DNA of 64,000 nucleotides from CAYRQP01 sp964426545 (GCA_964426545.1 CAYRQP010000008.1:38478-102477), one strand, 5' to 3'; positions 33,163 through 43,229 are shown, numbered from the stretch's first letter. Notes: generated by a model not told the origin, from the letters alone. Numbers and translations are program-made.

Positions 33163-36100
33163 TATCTACCTCCAAGGGTCTGCACCCAGGAATATTTACC
33201 GTTGCCGCTTCCGGGCATCGGGATGTTATCGCAATATGAAACAGGTGATTGAAGTATCTGATCAAGTGTTGTTATGTCGACTGCTTCTGATCTCGAGAGT
33301 GCAGAATACATCATTGCGGGATAGCCGGATTCAGCTGCCATCCATGCCAGTTCTGTATCAGTGAAAAGCCCGCCGGATGAGATAAACCAAAGTGCTGTCT
33401 CTCTCGATGCGTCCCCTTCATCCAGGAGCGTGGCAGTGTATAGCCTGATGATGTCTGCTTCGTAAACATTATCCATGTGTCCGGCAAGATAGTTGCCGGT
33501 GGATATTGCAGCAACTATCTCGCCCGCGGAAGTAAGGTCATAAAGATCGGTGAGGATGGCAGCAGCAGAAGCTGACGATTTAACACGAATTCCGGTAGTT
33601 CTGCCCGGATCTATGTATTTGATGACGATCATCAGTCCGCTTCCTGAAAGGTCTCTCCTATCTGCATAAGTACTTTTCTGTGAAGCCTGACTAAGATAAC
33701 TGCGTACTGTCTCCGCATACTCTTCAGAAGCAATGTCATCAGCAGATTCATCGATTGAATCGAGAAATCCCCATGCAGCTATGTAGTTCCCGAATACAAG
33801 AGCATTTTCTATGCGGAACCAGTTGAACTCAATCGATCCGTCATCGAGAAGGTTGAGGTCTTCAATGTATGACTGTTCAGCCAAGTAACCGCTTGATTCT
33901 GAATCTGCCAAACTAGTAAGATGTTCTGCCATCCCAAGAAGCGATGCATCTTCGAAAACAGCCGCGCCTTCAGTCAATCTTGCTGCAAAGCCATGCAGTG
34001 TGTCGATGGCTGCCTGAGTGCCGCCTATACCGTCCATCAGGGTTGCTGTTATGTATGCTTGCGTCGGGAGTATGTCGAGGTCCTGCCTTGGAAGCGTGCT
34101 GAAGAGCCTGTTCTGAGCTTCTAAAACCATTGCAGCGCTATCGGGCTCAGCAATGGCAATGTAATGGTGTGCCAGCTGCAGATAAGCCGAGTAATAGTTG
34201 CGAAGCAATTGCACAGTCTGGTCGCACTTGAATACTTTTGGGTCTTCCAGTCCGGTGAAAAGGCAGTTTTCCATCAACTGCCACCCCCGTTCACTGTTGA
34301 CATTCGGTTCGTCAGTAGAATAACCAACCTTGAAAGCGATGCCCTCCATAATCAGATACTCATCGAATAAAGCCCTGCTCCCTTGGGCAACAGTACCTGC
34401 GAAATATATTTCCCGGTTGTGTATCGGCCGCCTGTTAACCATGTCTATCAGCACGTAATCCTGCATGGACAGGGCACCCTGGTTGGACTGAACTTCCATG
34501 GGCAGTGATACAGCGAACTCATCATCAGTAACTCCCCAGGGCCAGTGCTGCGAGTATATGGAATCTAGGATATCACCGTCTAAATTAGATGCTGTCGGGA
34601 TGCCGCCTTCCGCCAGGTGGAAATACTGCGGACCCCAAATGAATACAGGCTGAAGTGAATCAACCATCTCCTGCGAATCGAATGACAGGAGAAGAGAGTC
34701 CTTTGCAATCAACTGGTTGATATACCAGTTGGTGTTCATCAGACTCAGATTACTCACTATAACATCCGTCCTTACCCCGAGAACACCCTGTGCAAACCAC
34801 AGCGGGAATGTATCATTATCTCCGTTCGTAATGAGAACGGCACCTTCGGGACACATCTCCAGTAGGTTGATTCCGTAGTCCCGTGCAAAATAGGAATCTG
34901 ACCTGTCGCACCTGTACCAGTTACCTGCAAGAGATGCCAGGGGTATCACCAGGAGTAGCCAGGCGTATTTAGCCGATGCCTTTCCAAGAAAGTCATGAAG
35001 GAGTGAAACCAGCCCTACTGCAGACATTATTGCAAAGAGTGCGAAAGATGCGCCGAAGAAATAGTCCCTCTCCCTGACCTCTCCTGCAGCCGTTCCTTCG
35101 AGTCCGACCTTAAAATTCAGAATGAAGAAGATGAAGAGAACACTCGCCATCAGGAGAAGCATTAAGAGAAATACCATCAGGTAGGGTTTCTTCATTGCCA
35201 TTGAAACGAAGCCGTACACTGCTCCGAAAAGAAGCAGGATGCGTAAAATGACAGAAACTGCCCTGCCGCCTGATTCCCCGATGAGCCTGTTCCAGCCGTC
35301 GACTTCCCGCCCGGGCTGCCATGAGAGATACTTCATGTACAGGCCGACCTGGCTCTCAAATGGCCCTTTTCTGTCCCAGATGGATCTCTGACCGTACTGG
35401 TTTCTCGTGAATGCCAATTCGAAGGATTCCCAGTCCGATGCATCAGTCTCATTGATTTCAGGGTTCTGCGAAGCACGGATAGGCATATAAAGGTGTATGC
35501 TGAAAGCAAGAACTATCAGACCGAACATTGTCATGATGAAGAAGGACTTGCGCCAAACAACAGTCCGTTTTCTAATCGCGAAATAGAAGTAGATGAGAAA
35601 TATCGGTGGTCCGGTAACCAGCGGAACACTGCCGTGATTTGCGATTGAAAGAATGAGCAGATAAGATATCAGGAGAAGGTACCGGGCTTCCCCCCATCCT
35701 CCGTCCGCATAGTGTATTTTAGTGCTTTTCTCACCATATCTGACCAGCCAGAGGTCAAAAAGCCAGATGATGATGAATGTAAGAAGTAAAGCTGTGGAAT
35801 AGGTTTCAGCAGCATTGCTGTTTCTCCAAATCGTATAACTCCAGGCTGCGAGTAGGCCTGCAAGTGCAGACATAGGGCGGTAGTGTGCAGGGGAAAATTC
35901 CATTCTTCCGGCCCATCGCTGCACAAGCCGTACGAGTATTCCTATTGTCACTGCACCTGAGACAGCACATATGAGATTCACTCTTGATGCTACTGACGGG
36001 ATGAAGAAAAAGAGAATTGTGCTGACCCTGCCGAGAAGGACGAAAAGCGGTACTCCGGGCGGATGGGGCACCCCGCATGTGTAGGAACAGGTAATGTATT

Positions 36101-36218
36101 CTCCGCTGTCCCAGAAACTCACGCTTGGTGCAAGGGTGATCAGAAAGACAATAAAGGCTACGAGGGCAGTTATGACTGTAATGACTCTATCGGTTTTTAA
36201 ATAATCTGTCTGAGCCAC
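33162..36218 (-). CDS. DUF2723 (TMEM260/GT117-like) membrane protein
   Basis: 1018 residues. Residues about 1-440 hold some ten membrane helices and the DUF2723 start: ITLAPSVSFWDSGEYITCSY (with the acidic WDSGE) and GVPHPPGVPLFVLLGR. Eukaryotic homologue TMEM260 is a protein O-mannosyltransferase, so a GT-C sugar transfer to exported proteins is a fair guess. The soluble half (about residues 445-1000) contains helical, TPR-like stretches (YYSAYLQLAHHYIAIAEPDS). Codes for a likely envelope enzyme; neighbours hslV and xer are unrelated in function. Confidence 0.8.
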   Translation of the reverse strand: MAQTDYLKTDRVITVITALVAFIVFLITLAPSVSFWDSGEYITCSYTCGVPHPPGVPLFVLLGRVSTILFFFIPSVASRVNLICAVSGAVTIGILVRLVQRWAGRMEFSPAHYRPMSALAGLLAAWSYTIWRNSNAAETYSTALLLTFIIIWLFDLWLVRYGEKSTKIHYADGGWGEARYLLLISYLLILSIANHGSVPLVTGPPIFLIYFYFAIRKRTVVWRKSFFIMTMFGLIVLAFSIHLYMPIRASQNPEINETDASDWESFELAFTRNQYGQRSIWDRKGPFESQVGLYMKYLSWQPGREVDGWNRLIGESGGRAVSVILRILLLFGAVYGFVSMAMKKPYLMVFLLMLLLMASVLFIFFILNFKVGLEGTAAGEVRERDYFFGASFALFAIMSAVGLVSLLHDFLGKASAKYAWLLLVIPLASLAGNWYRCDRSDSYFARDYGINLLEMCPEGAVLITNGDNDTFPLWFAQGVLGVRTDVIVSNLSLMNTNWYINQLIAKDSLLLSFDSQEMVDSLQPVFIWGPQYFHLAEGGIPTASNLDGDILDSIYSQHWPWGVTDDEFAVSLPMEVQSNQGALSMQDYVLIDMVNRRPIHNREIYFAGTVAQGSRALFDEYLIMEGIAFKVGYSTDEPNVNSERGWQLMENCLFTGLEDPKVFKCDQTVQLLRNYYSAYLQLAHHYIAIAEPDSAAMVLEAQNRLFSTLPRQDLDILPTQAYITATLMDGIGGTQAAIDTLHGFAARLTEGAAVFEDASLLGMAEHLTSLADSESSGYLAEQSYIEDLNLLDDGSIEFNWFRIENALVFGNYIAAWGFLDSIDESADDIASEEYAETVRSYLSQASQKSTYADRRDLSGSGLMIVIKYIDPGRTTGIRVKSSASAAAILTDLYDLTSAGEIVAAISTGNYLAGHMDNVYEADIIRLYTATLLDEGDASRETALWFISSGGLFTDTELAWMAAESGYPAMMYSALSRSEAVDITTLDQILQSPVSYCDNIPMPGSGNGKYSWVQTLGGR

Positions 36219-37114
36219 TATTCCCCCCTCGGGTGTGCTTTTTTATAGGCTTCGCGAAGTCTGCCTGTAGTAAGGTGTGTATATATCTGTGTAGTGGACA
36301 GGCTGGAGTGCCCAAGCATATCCTGAATTGCTCTAAGGTCTGCTCCTCTATCTAGAAGATGTGTAGCGAAACTGTGCCGGAATGTGTGCGGTGTAGCACC
36401 GACGGCTCGGGCTGCACACTTTACTCCCGATGCCACAATACGCCTTATGTCACGCTGGTCAAGTTTTCTGCCCCTGACACTTATGAATACTGTTTGAGGA
36501 TCATCCCCGTTATCATTCAGAAATTCGCTTCTTACATTCAGCCAGTTCTGTATTACAACTATTGTTTTATCCGGAATAGGTACAATTCGTTCCTTGTCCC
36601 CTTTTCCAAGTACCCTGAGTGTACGCTCGGTAAGGTCGATGTTGTTTAATTTGATCGAAGCAGTCTCCTCCGCTCTTATGCCGGTACCGTAGATGATTTC
36701 GACAACAGCTCTGTCGCGGATACCTTTCGGTTTCGAAGTATCATAGGAATCCAGAACTGCGGTAACCTCTTCGAAACTCAGATATCCCGGCAGTTTTTGG
36801 TCTGACTTTGGCATTGTAAGAAGTTTTGCAGGATTGGATGAGTATCGTCCTGTTTCGAGAAGCCATCGCCCGAATGTCCGGATTGATGATACAACCCTCG
36901 CAATCGAGTTATTGTCCAGTCTCCTGCTTCGAATATGTCTCATGTAACCACGAAGACCGTTTACGGTGAACTTATCGAGGATTCCGGTTTCGAACCATTC
37001 AGCCATGGCTGTCAGGTCAGTTCTGTAAGCCCGCTCCGTATGTTCTGAAAATCCCCTGCCGAGCAGGAGGTTATCGCAGAACAGATCTATGAGTTCTTTA
37101 TCTGTTTCTTGCAT
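36218..37114 (-). CDS. tyrosine recombinase XerC/XerD-like
   Basis: 298 residues from the ATG at 37114 (MQETDKELIDLFCDNLLLGR); a longer frame would add 20 residues overlapping topA more. SAM-like N-domain FSEHTERAYRTDLTAMAEWF, catalytic Arg in YGTGIRAEETASI, Lys in VLGKGDKERIVPIP, HxxR in TPHTFRHSFATHLL, His in LGHSSLSTTQIYTHLT with the Tyr nucleophile in IYTH. Xer proteins resolve chromosome dimers at dif. No phage or integron context is seen, so a housekeeping role is likely. Overlaps topA by 28 bases and the DUF2723 start by one. Confidence 0.92.
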   Translation of the reverse strand: MQETDKELIDLFCDNLLLGRGFSEHTERAYRTDLTAMAEWFETGILDKFTVNGLRGYMRHIRSRRLDNNSIARVVSSIRTFGRWLLETGRYSSNPAKLLTMPKSDQKLPGYLSFEEVTAVLDSYDTSKPKGIRDRAVVEIIYGTGIRAEETASIKLNNIDLTERTLRVLGKGDKERIVPIPDKTIVVIQNWLNVRSEFLNDNGDDPQTVFISVRGRKLDQRDIRRIVASGVKCAARAVGATPHTFRHSFATHLLDRGADLRAIQDMLGHSSLSTTQIYTHLTTGRLREAYKKAHPRGE

Positions 37115-39276
37115 CTTGGGCAGAATATTCCTGTCTTGCGTTTCTCCAGAATAGGAAATCCGCATCTCGGACATTCAGTATCAATCGGCACATTCCATGT
37201 ACTGAATTTGCATTCAGGATAGAGATTGCATCCATAGAATATGCGCTTCTTCCGATTGCGTTTCTCGACCAACTCACCCTTACAGTTTTCTTCGGGGCAG
37301 GGCATACCTATAGGCACGGGTTCAGTGTGTCTGCAGTCGGGATAAGCAGAACAGCCAAGGAATCTGCCGTTCTTTCCTGACTTTATACGCAACTGACTTC
37401 CGCAGGACGGACAGTTCCTGTCAACAACTTCTTCGGGTTTTACCGAACGCGTGTATCTGCACTTCGGGAATGCAGTACAGGAGATGAATTCTCCGGTCTT
37501 CCCATATTTGATAATAAGGTCAGCACCGCACTCGGGACAGGTTTCATCGAGTTCCTCCACCATTTTCTTCTTTATCACTTCTATGTCGACCGCAGCCATT
37601 TCCAGGGATGCGAGCAGAGGGTCGTATATATTCTGCAGCACATCGACATATGTCCTGCTGCCGTCTGCAATTTCGTCGAGAAGTTCTTCGACCGAAGCTG
37701 TAAAACTCAGTTCGAAAAGATGAGGAAACAACTCGATGAGAATGTCGGCAGTCTGCATACCGAGTTTTGTCGGATAGAGATGTTTGCCTTCCTTTTCGAC
37801 ATAACTTCGTTTTTTCAATGTTGCAATCGTCGACACATAAGTGGACGGTCGGCCTATTCCCAGTTTCTTCATCTCTGCAACGAGCATTGCTTCTTTGAAC
37901 CTCGCAGGCGGTTTCGTGAAGTTCTGCATGGATTTCAGGTCAAGCATTATCACGCTGCCCTTGTTAATCACCGGCAGTTCACTCTTGACCTTAACGAAGT
38001 AGGGATCAAGAAGTGCAAATCCGGACGCAACGAGCTTTTCACCCTCTGAAGTGAATTCATATTCATCAGAGGTTACAGTCACAACAGTCTTTTGGACTTC
38101 TGCATCCTTCATCTGAGTTGCAGCAAAACGCTTCCAGATAAGGGTGTACAGTGAAAGTTGTTCTTTAGTGATTATACCTGAAAGGGAATCTGGGGTAAGA
38201 TTGATGTCAGTCGGACGAATACACTCATGGGCATCCTGAGATCCTTTCGAACTTCTGTACCGCCTCGGTTTATCGGAAACAGTGTCACTGCCAAAAACCG
38301 ATTCCAGATGTCTTCTGCAGGCAGTAACTGCTTCAGGACTCATCCTCACGGAGTCCGTACGCATATAAGTAATGAGACCTGTCAGTTCTCCGTCGATCTC
38401 GAAACCTTCATAGAGTTTCTGTGCGTAGTTCATTGTTCGGGAAGGTGGATAACTAAGTTTGTTCGAAGCGCTCTGCTGAAGAGAACTTGTTATGAACGGC
38501 GGGGGTGGTTGCCTTTTAGATATACTTGTAGCCAGACCGGTAACAGTGAACTCTCTTGCCGTATCTGAAAGAGCGGTGATTACTGCTTTGGTTTCTTCTT
38601 CATTTGCCGGTGGTTTATCCGGTCTGCAGACCTGTTTGCCCTTTATCTTTACCAGTTCTGCAGTGAACTTCACATCATCCTGTCCGAATTCAGAAGTTAT
38701 CTTCCAGTATTCCTTTGGAATGAAGTTCTGTATCGCGTTTTCACGTTGTTGTACTATTCTTAATGCAGCAGTCTGGACTCTGCCGGCACTCTGTCCGCCA
38801 CATGAATTACGCCGCAGGAAACTGCTAATACGATAGCCGACCAGCCTGTCCATCACCCGCCTTGCCTGCTGAGCATCCACAAGATCCATGTCGATAGTTC
38901 CGGGATGCTGCACAGCCTGTTCGATGACACTTCTGGTTACAGCATTGAAACGAAGTCTCTTGAATTCCTTATTCCCGTCATCGAGTATCCGGGAAACATG
39001 CCAGCATATAGCTTCACCTTCACGGTCAGGGTCGGCTGCCAGCATAATTGTCTTATATTTCTTTGCTTTCTTCTTCAGATTTGCGACGGTCTTTCTTGCC
39101 GATACGGGTATTGAATATGTCGGTTTGAATCCGTTTTCGACATCGACGGCAAGCCTTTGTGTCGGCAGGTCACGTATGTGTCCGAATGTAGCGATTATTT
39201 CATAGTCTTCCCCGAGATAACTTCGCAGGCTCTTTGCCTTTGCAGGGGATTCAATTATTACAAGTTTCTTCTTCAT
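37087..39276 (-). CDS. topA: DNA topoisomerase I (omega protein)
   Basis: 729 residues. TOPRIM domain LVIIESPAKAKSLRSYLG with acidic AADPDREGEAICWHVSRIL. Catalytic Tyr in ELTGLITYMRTDSVRMS. The zinc tail has four ribbons: CPECGADLIIKYGKTGEF, CPSCGSQLRIKSGKNGRF, CPEENCKGELVEKRNRKK and CPRCGFPILEKRKTGIFC. It relaxes negative supercoils. The count of Zn ribbons is on the high side but normal. Reads into xer with overlap. Confidence 0.97.
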   Translation of the reverse strand: MKKKLVIIESPAKAKSLRSYLGEDYEIIATFGHIRDLPTQRLAVDVENGFKPTYSIPVSARKTVANLKKKAKKYKTIMLAADPDREGEAICWHVSRILDDGNKEFKRLRFNAVTRSVIEQAVQHPGTIDMDLVDAQQARRVMDRLVGYRISSFLRRNSCGGQSAGRVQTAALRIVQQRENAIQNFIPKEYWKITSEFGQDDVKFTAELVKIKGKQVCRPDKPPANEEETKAVITALSDTAREFTVTGLATSISKRQPPPPFITSSLQQSASNKLSYPPSRTMNYAQKLYEGFEIDGELTGLITYMRTDSVRMSPEAVTACRRHLESVFGSDTVSDKPRRYRSSKGSQDAHECIRPTDINLTPDSLSGIITKEQLSLYTLIWKRFAATQMKDAEVQKTVVTVTSDEYEFTSEGEKLVASGFALLDPYFVKVKSELPVINKGSVIMLDLKSMQNFTKPPARFKEAMLVAEMKKLGIGRPSTYVSTIATLKKRSYVEKEGKHLYPTKLGMQTADILIELFPHLFELSFTASVEELLDEIADGSRTYVDVLQNIYDPLLASLEMAAVDIEVIKKKMVEELDETCPECGADLIIKYGKTGEFISCTAFPKCRYTRSVKPEEVVDRNCPSCGSQLRIKSGKNGRFLGCSAYPDCRHTEPVPIGMPCPEENCKGELVEKRNRKKRIFYGCNLYPECKFSTWNVPIDTECPRCGFPILEKRKTGIFCPRCKKQIKNS

Positions 39277-39329
39277 ATTCCCGCTGTTCCTAATAGAATT
39301 TCATTGGCTCGATAGCCGAAAGTAACGGA

Positions 39330-40961
39330 TTATTGCCCATTAGTCATCCAGTCGAGGACCCTGTCGTTAATGTCATCCCATATCTCGGGGCTGTATGTTT
39401 GGCATTGCTGAATGAATGCCGGACTGCTGTTTTGAGATATGACATCGAAACTCTCAGACATGAACGACACAAGCATTGTTGGATGATATTGACTTTCTTT
39501 GTAATACAGTACCATCTGATCGACGCATGTGCTGTCAAGCACAGCTGCTGTACGGCTGACCAGCCTCATTCTGTTTTCCAGGGTCTCAGGATGCAGAATG
39601 GACATTAAAACTACATGAGTACTGTCCTGCATGAGCACAAAAGAAAAATAATCTATTTCTATGGGTACTGTACTTGCAATTATCGTAACAGGATATAGAA
39701 TGTCCTCTAGCGAATCGACAAGAATTTCAACATTGCTTAGAGGAGAAGTTTCGAGTAGTATGGGATCGGTAGGCACTTCAAGAAGTGCATAGTCTCTCGG
39801 TATCTGTATGTCGGCAAGAGAAGTCAACGCTCCTAGCTGGAATGTTTCGATTTCCAACGTATCTGAAGTTGCTTCCGCCTGCAGAGAATCCTGCAAAGCA
39901 GTCGAATCACTGGGGGTCACTCCGGTTACATCAGTGACTACAATAGTAGAATCGGCCAATGTACCAGCAAGAGAGTCAGGGACTGTGATATCATTCTGCC
40001 GAACACCGGCTGCAGTATCTGCAGATGCTGCCTGAACGTCTTCGGGGGGAATCGGTTGTGGTACTGTGATTGTCTGCGGGCTTGTGCTGAGAAACGGGAT
40101 GCTGTTCGGTAAACCAAGTTTGAATGGGTCTTCGATGAGGACATATCCGATAACAACCACGAAGAGAAGAACTGCAAGAAGTGCAGTTTTTCCACTTCTC
40201 TTCTTATCTTTGCCTGATGTATCTTCATCAGGTTCATCCACCCCGGTGTCATCACCCTTTTCGAGGTACCCCTCTTCCTCGACCTGTTCTTTCTCTTTGA
40301 TATGCTCCGGAGCATCCTTTATCGGTCTGTCGACAGATTTACCCTCTTGGGCGCATTTATGGCAGACATGAAGAACACGGTCGAAACAGTCAGCACAGGT
40401 TCTTCCGCCACAGGTTCGGCAGGGAGCGAGTTTTTGGACATCCGTCGGGGTGCGCCCACAGACGTGGCATCTTTCTATTGAAAGCACTTCCTCTGAAGCG
40501 GATGTGATTATCAGGTCTTCATCACTATCAGGCGGATCTTCAGTATCCCCGCTGTCATTGTCATTAGTATCCTCCGAAATCTCTATTTCTTCGATTTCGA
40601 TATCTTCATCATCATCGTCAGCAATGCCGGTGTACGAATGTGAGAAGTCATCATCATGCGAATCATCTGTTTCAAGCGTAATCTCTTCAGGTGTTTCAGG
40701 TTTGGATTCATCGGTAATTGAGGAGCCGTCAGAATATGCCCGCGGGAGTATGTCGATGTACGGAGACATCTTATTCTGCAGTTCTCTCGCCGCCTGTATC
40801 TTCATCCCGCTTGAGATCATGCATGGTGTCGTGTTCACGAAACGCTCTGCATCTTCTTCCGTGATACCCGCATCCTTGATGAGAAGTTGACGTACTTTGC
40901 TCTTTTCTTCATCGCGGACAAGCCGCACCAAAAGGACATCAACAAGAGATCTGTCAGTCAT
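39330..40961 (-). CDS. membrane protein with L7/L12-like N-domain, acidic linker and zinc ribbon
   Basis: 543 residues from the ATG at 40961 (AAGGGGA upstream). Residues about 1-60 (VDVLLVRLVRDEEKSKVRQL, NTTPCMISSGMKIQAARELQ) read like the C-terminal domain of ribosomal protein L7/L12. A strongly acidic linker follows (ADDDDEDIEIEEIEISEDTN). A Cys-rich ribbon (CHVCGRTPTDVQKLAPCRTC, then CADCFDRVLHVCHKC) is next, then one membrane helix (TALLAVLLFVVVIGYVLI). The last about 230 residues would be outside the cytoplasm. Function unknown; a sensing or scaffold role is possible. The layout is not one I recognise. Confidence 0.65.
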   Translation of the reverse strand: MTDRSLVDVLLVRLVRDEEKSKVRQLLIKDAGITEEDAERFVNTTPCMISSGMKIQAARELQNKMSPYIDILPRAYSDGSSITDESKPETPEEITLETDDSHDDDFSHSYTGIADDDDEDIEIEEIEISEDTNDNDSGDTEDPPDSDEDLIITSASEEVLSIERCHVCGRTPTDVQKLAPCRTCGGRTCADCFDRVLHVCHKCAQEGKSVDRPIKDAPEHIKEKEQVEEEGYLEKGDDTGVDEPDEDTSGKDKKRSGKTALLAVLLFVVVIGYVLIEDPFKLGLPNSIPFLSTSPQTITVPQPIPPEDVQAASADTAAGVRQNDITVPDSLAGTLADSTIVVTDVTGVTPSDSTALQDSLQAEATSDTLEIETFQLGALTSLADIQIPRDYALLEVPTDPILLETSPLSNVEILVDSLEDILYPVTIIASTVPIEIDYFSFVLMQDSTHVVLMSILHPETLENRMRLVSRTAAVLDSTCVDQMVLYYKESQYHPTMLVSFMSESFDVISQNSSPAFIQQCQTYSPEIWDDINDRVLDWMTNGQ

Positions 40962-41061
40962 TAGTTTCCCCTTTTGCATATCGATATTGAAACATCTTTG
41001 TGTAATTCTTAAGCACACTCAAATAAGGTATATAGATATATGTAAACTTTTGTCTTATGGA

Positions 41062-41090
41062 AAGGTGCATCGGGAACCGTACAGCACCTT
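41062..41090 (-). terminator. possible weak terminator after tatA
   Basis: AAGGTGC (41084-41090 read on minus) pairs with GCACCTT (41062-41068), a 7-pair stem 14 bases beyond the tatA stop. The following bases lack a solid U-tract, so it is weak or only an mRNA end-stabiliser. Confidence 0.35.
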
Positions 41091-41103
41091 CGATTGATGG
41101 CTG

Positions 41104-41307
41104 CTATTCCTCTTCTTCAGATACCGGTTTATCCGCTTCCTTCTCATCTTCTTCAGTGCTGTCGAGCCCATCTTTCAGACTCTTTTTGAAGATATGCAGG
41201 GATTCACCGAGTGACCGTGCAATATCCGGTATCCGTTTTGCGCCGAAAAGAAGAAGTACAGCAAACAATATGATGATAATTTCAAGTGTTCCCGGTCGAC
41301 CAATCAT
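41104..41307 (-). CDS. tatA: twin-arginine translocase subunit TatA/E
   Basis: 67 residues: one membrane helix (TLEIIIILFAVLLLFGAKRI) with the FGAKRIPDIARSLGES hinge and amphipathic helix, then an acidic tail. Forms the Tat pore for folded proteins. tatC is not in the window. A good ribosome site (AGGAGTG) precedes the ATG at 41307. Last gene of the hpf-pts-GT run. Confidence 0.93.
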   Translation of the reverse strand: MIGRPGTLEIIIILFAVLLLFGAKRIPDIARSLGESLHIFKKSLKDGLDSTEEDEKEADKPVSEEEE

Positions 41308-41339
41308 AAAATCACTCCTAACTTAATATGTCTTCGATA

Positions 41340-41612
41340 TTAAAACCATCTATAAAGATAACCTACAATCATCAATGCTGCAAAACTCATCACATTGAGT
41401 CGAAAGCCTATTTCCTGAAGTGCAAATCTGAATACTACAAGGTCGATTGCAATAGGTCCGATAGAGAATTCTACAGAACCTGCAAAAAATGTTCTCAATG
41501 CAATTGAAGTATCAGGCAGAATAGCAGCAATGCCTTCACCTAATGCAGAACCCGCCATCATTCCGAGAAAGGAAATTACAAGCCAGAATTTCGGCGAGCG
41601 TTTCTCAAGCAC
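41340..41612 (-). CDS. small membrane protein, DUF4321-like
   Basis: 90 residues from a GTG with AGGAGA upstream. Three hydrophobic stretches; GPIAIDLVVFRFALQEIGFR and WLVISFLGMMAGSALGEGIA match the DUF4321 style seen in several anaerobe and FCB-type genomes. Function unknown. Located between a Gx transporter-like gene and tatA. Confidence 0.65.
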   Translation of the reverse strand: MLEKRSPKFWLVISFLGMMAGSALGEGIAAILPDTSIALRTFFAGSVEFSIGPIAIDLVVFRFALQEIGFRLNVMSFAALMIVGYLYRWF

Positions 41613-41635
41613 AGTTTCTCCTATCTTTTACCGAA

Positions 41636-42151
41636 TCAGTATGTCTCAAACCGGTTTCCGAGGGGTAATATACCACGATTGAGGATAATCAGCGCAATTA
41701 TGCCCGTAACCAGTCCTGAGAGAACACCCCAGACCGTTACTGTGATTAACAGGCCGGTCATCGGAATTGCAGGGAAAAGAAGCATCACAAAGGCGGATTG
41801 AACATAAAGACCGGCAATGCTCCCTGAAACAGATACGCCGGGCACAGAGAAGAAGCGTTTGACAGCTCCCATAACAAGAGCGGAGATAATACCCCCCGAC
41901 AGAGAAAGAATAAATGCAGGTGTGGCCATCGTTCCCAGAAACAGCGATACAGCAACTGCTCTCAGGATATTAACCTTCAGACCGGTTATAGTGCCGTATT
42001 TCAGGACTGCAATAATCGTGATAATATTTGCTAATCCGAACTTCATGAAAGGTACAGGTCTCGGAAGGAAGCTCTCGACAATTCCAATTCCTATAGCAAG
42101 CAGAGCAAGAATCACTTCCGGCGGGAGTCTTCTCCCCGTTTCAGCGTTCAT
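41636..42151 (-). CDS. Gx transporter-like membrane protein (PF07456 type)
   Basis: 171 residues, about five membrane helices. VPFMKFGLANIITIIAVLKY and LGTMATPAFILSLSGGIISA are the usual Gly-rich segments of the family, sometimes labelled heptaprenyl diphosphate synthase component I. An ECF-like substrate-binding role has been proposed for the family. It overlaps the upstream glycosyltransferase by 11 bases. Confidence 0.75.
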   Translation of the reverse strand: MNAETGRRLPPEVILALLAIGIGIVESFLPRPVPFMKFGLANIITIIAVLKYGTITGLKVNILRAVAVSLFLGTMATPAFILSLSGGIISALVMGAVKRFFSVPGVSVSGSIAGLYVQSAFVMLLFPAIPMTGLLITVTVWGVLSGLVTGIIALIILNRGILPLGNRFETY

Positions 42152-43229
42152 TACTCAGCACCTGAAGAAGCAGTTCCTCCACCTCAGCAAATCTGACCTG
42201 ACTGTCGAACAGGTTTCTGCTTCTGGACAATGCACCGGAAGCCAGAGTATCTCGGATTTCGGGTCTACTCATTTCCCTGACTGCAGAGACCAGTTCGTCG
42301 ATACACCCCGGAGTAACGACAATACCCGAAACACCGTCCTGATTTACCCAGGGTACACCCGTTTGGAGATTGGTACTGATTACCGGTGTTCCGCATGCCA
42401 TGGATTCGACCTGAACCATTCCAAAAGCCTCGCTGCGCATTGTCGATGGAAGAATAAGGGCTGTTGCGGCTCTGTAGTAGTTAACAAGTTCATCGTCTGT
42501 GACATTACAGGCAAGAGAAATATTCAGATTATCTGACACAATTCTATTTCGTATATGAGATTCTATCGGACCCCCACCTATCATCACAAGGTGTGTGTCA
42601 TGAAGGTTTCGCCATGCGTCAAGCATGACTTCGATGCCTTTGTAACTCCTGAATCTGCCGACGAAGAGGAAATAATCACGAAAGTTGTTGATCTTGTCGT
42701 TCGGAGTGAACCTTGTCAGGTCTGCACCTATAGGTACGGCACAGACATTATCCAGGTTTGAAAGCCATCTTGAAGTCTCTATATATCGAGGTGAAGTTGC
42801 TATTGCAAGATTGGCTGACGAAAGAAATCTCTTCAGGAATGACCCGTAGATGGGCATCGCCCATGACTGCCTTACAATATCACTGTGGTAGGTTACGATA
42901 TACGGCTTCTCCATATTAGTCTGCAGCCAGGCAATTACAGCAGCCGGCAGCGGAAGATGAAAATGAAGTATATCAGCATCAGTCTCGGCAAGTGCATCAC
43001 GCAGTCCAATCATCAACGGATTTGAGAATACTCTGAAGGGACAGGGGATCTTGCGCACATATATGCCGTCAGCAAAATATCCGTCTGTGTCATTGATATC
43101 TCTGCCGGCGGTGATTACCTCGACTGTGTGCCCAGCCAGAACCAGATATTCCGAAAGGTCATGGATATATCGCTCTATACCCCCCCTGACTTCGGGGTGA
43201 AAGTCTTTATACACCTGCAATATCTTCAT
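42141..43229 (-). CDS. GT4 family glycosyltransferase
   Basis: 362 residues, GT-B fold. N-terminal DFHPEVRGGIERYIHDLSEY (Gly-rich acceptor loop), donor-site EAFGMVQVESMACGTPVIST (EX7E). Likely adds a sugar to a surface glycan or lipid. It overlaps the second GT4 gene by 4 bases and precedes the Gx gene. Donor and acceptor unknown. Confidence 0.9.
   Translation of the reverse strand: MKILQVYKDFHPEVRGGIERYIHDLSEYLVLAGHTVEVITAGRDINDTDGYFADGIYVRKIPCPFRVFSNPLMIGLRDALAETDADILHFHLPLPAAVIAWLQTNMEKPYIVTYHSDIVRQSWAMPIYGSFLKRFLSSANLAIATSPRYIETSRWLSNLDNVCAVPIGADLTRFTPNDKINNFRDYFLFVGRFRSYKGIEVMLDAWRNLHDTHLVMIGGGPIESHIRNRIVSDNLNISLACNVTDDELVNYYRAATALILPSTMRSEAFGMVQVESMACGTPVISTNLQTGVPWVNQDGVSGIVVTPGCIDELVSAVREMSRPEIRDTLASGALSRSRNLFDSQVRFAEVEELLLQVLSNER

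Noticed and set aside
36218..37114. Xer gene as sign of a phage or integron
   Set aside because: It lies between topA and a membrane-protein gene with overlaps, no att site or cassette is seen; housekeeping recombinase is simpler.
41817..42536. 239-codon plus-strand frame opposite the Gx and GT4 genes
   Set aside because: Spans the overlap of two real genes on the minus strand; no support of its own.
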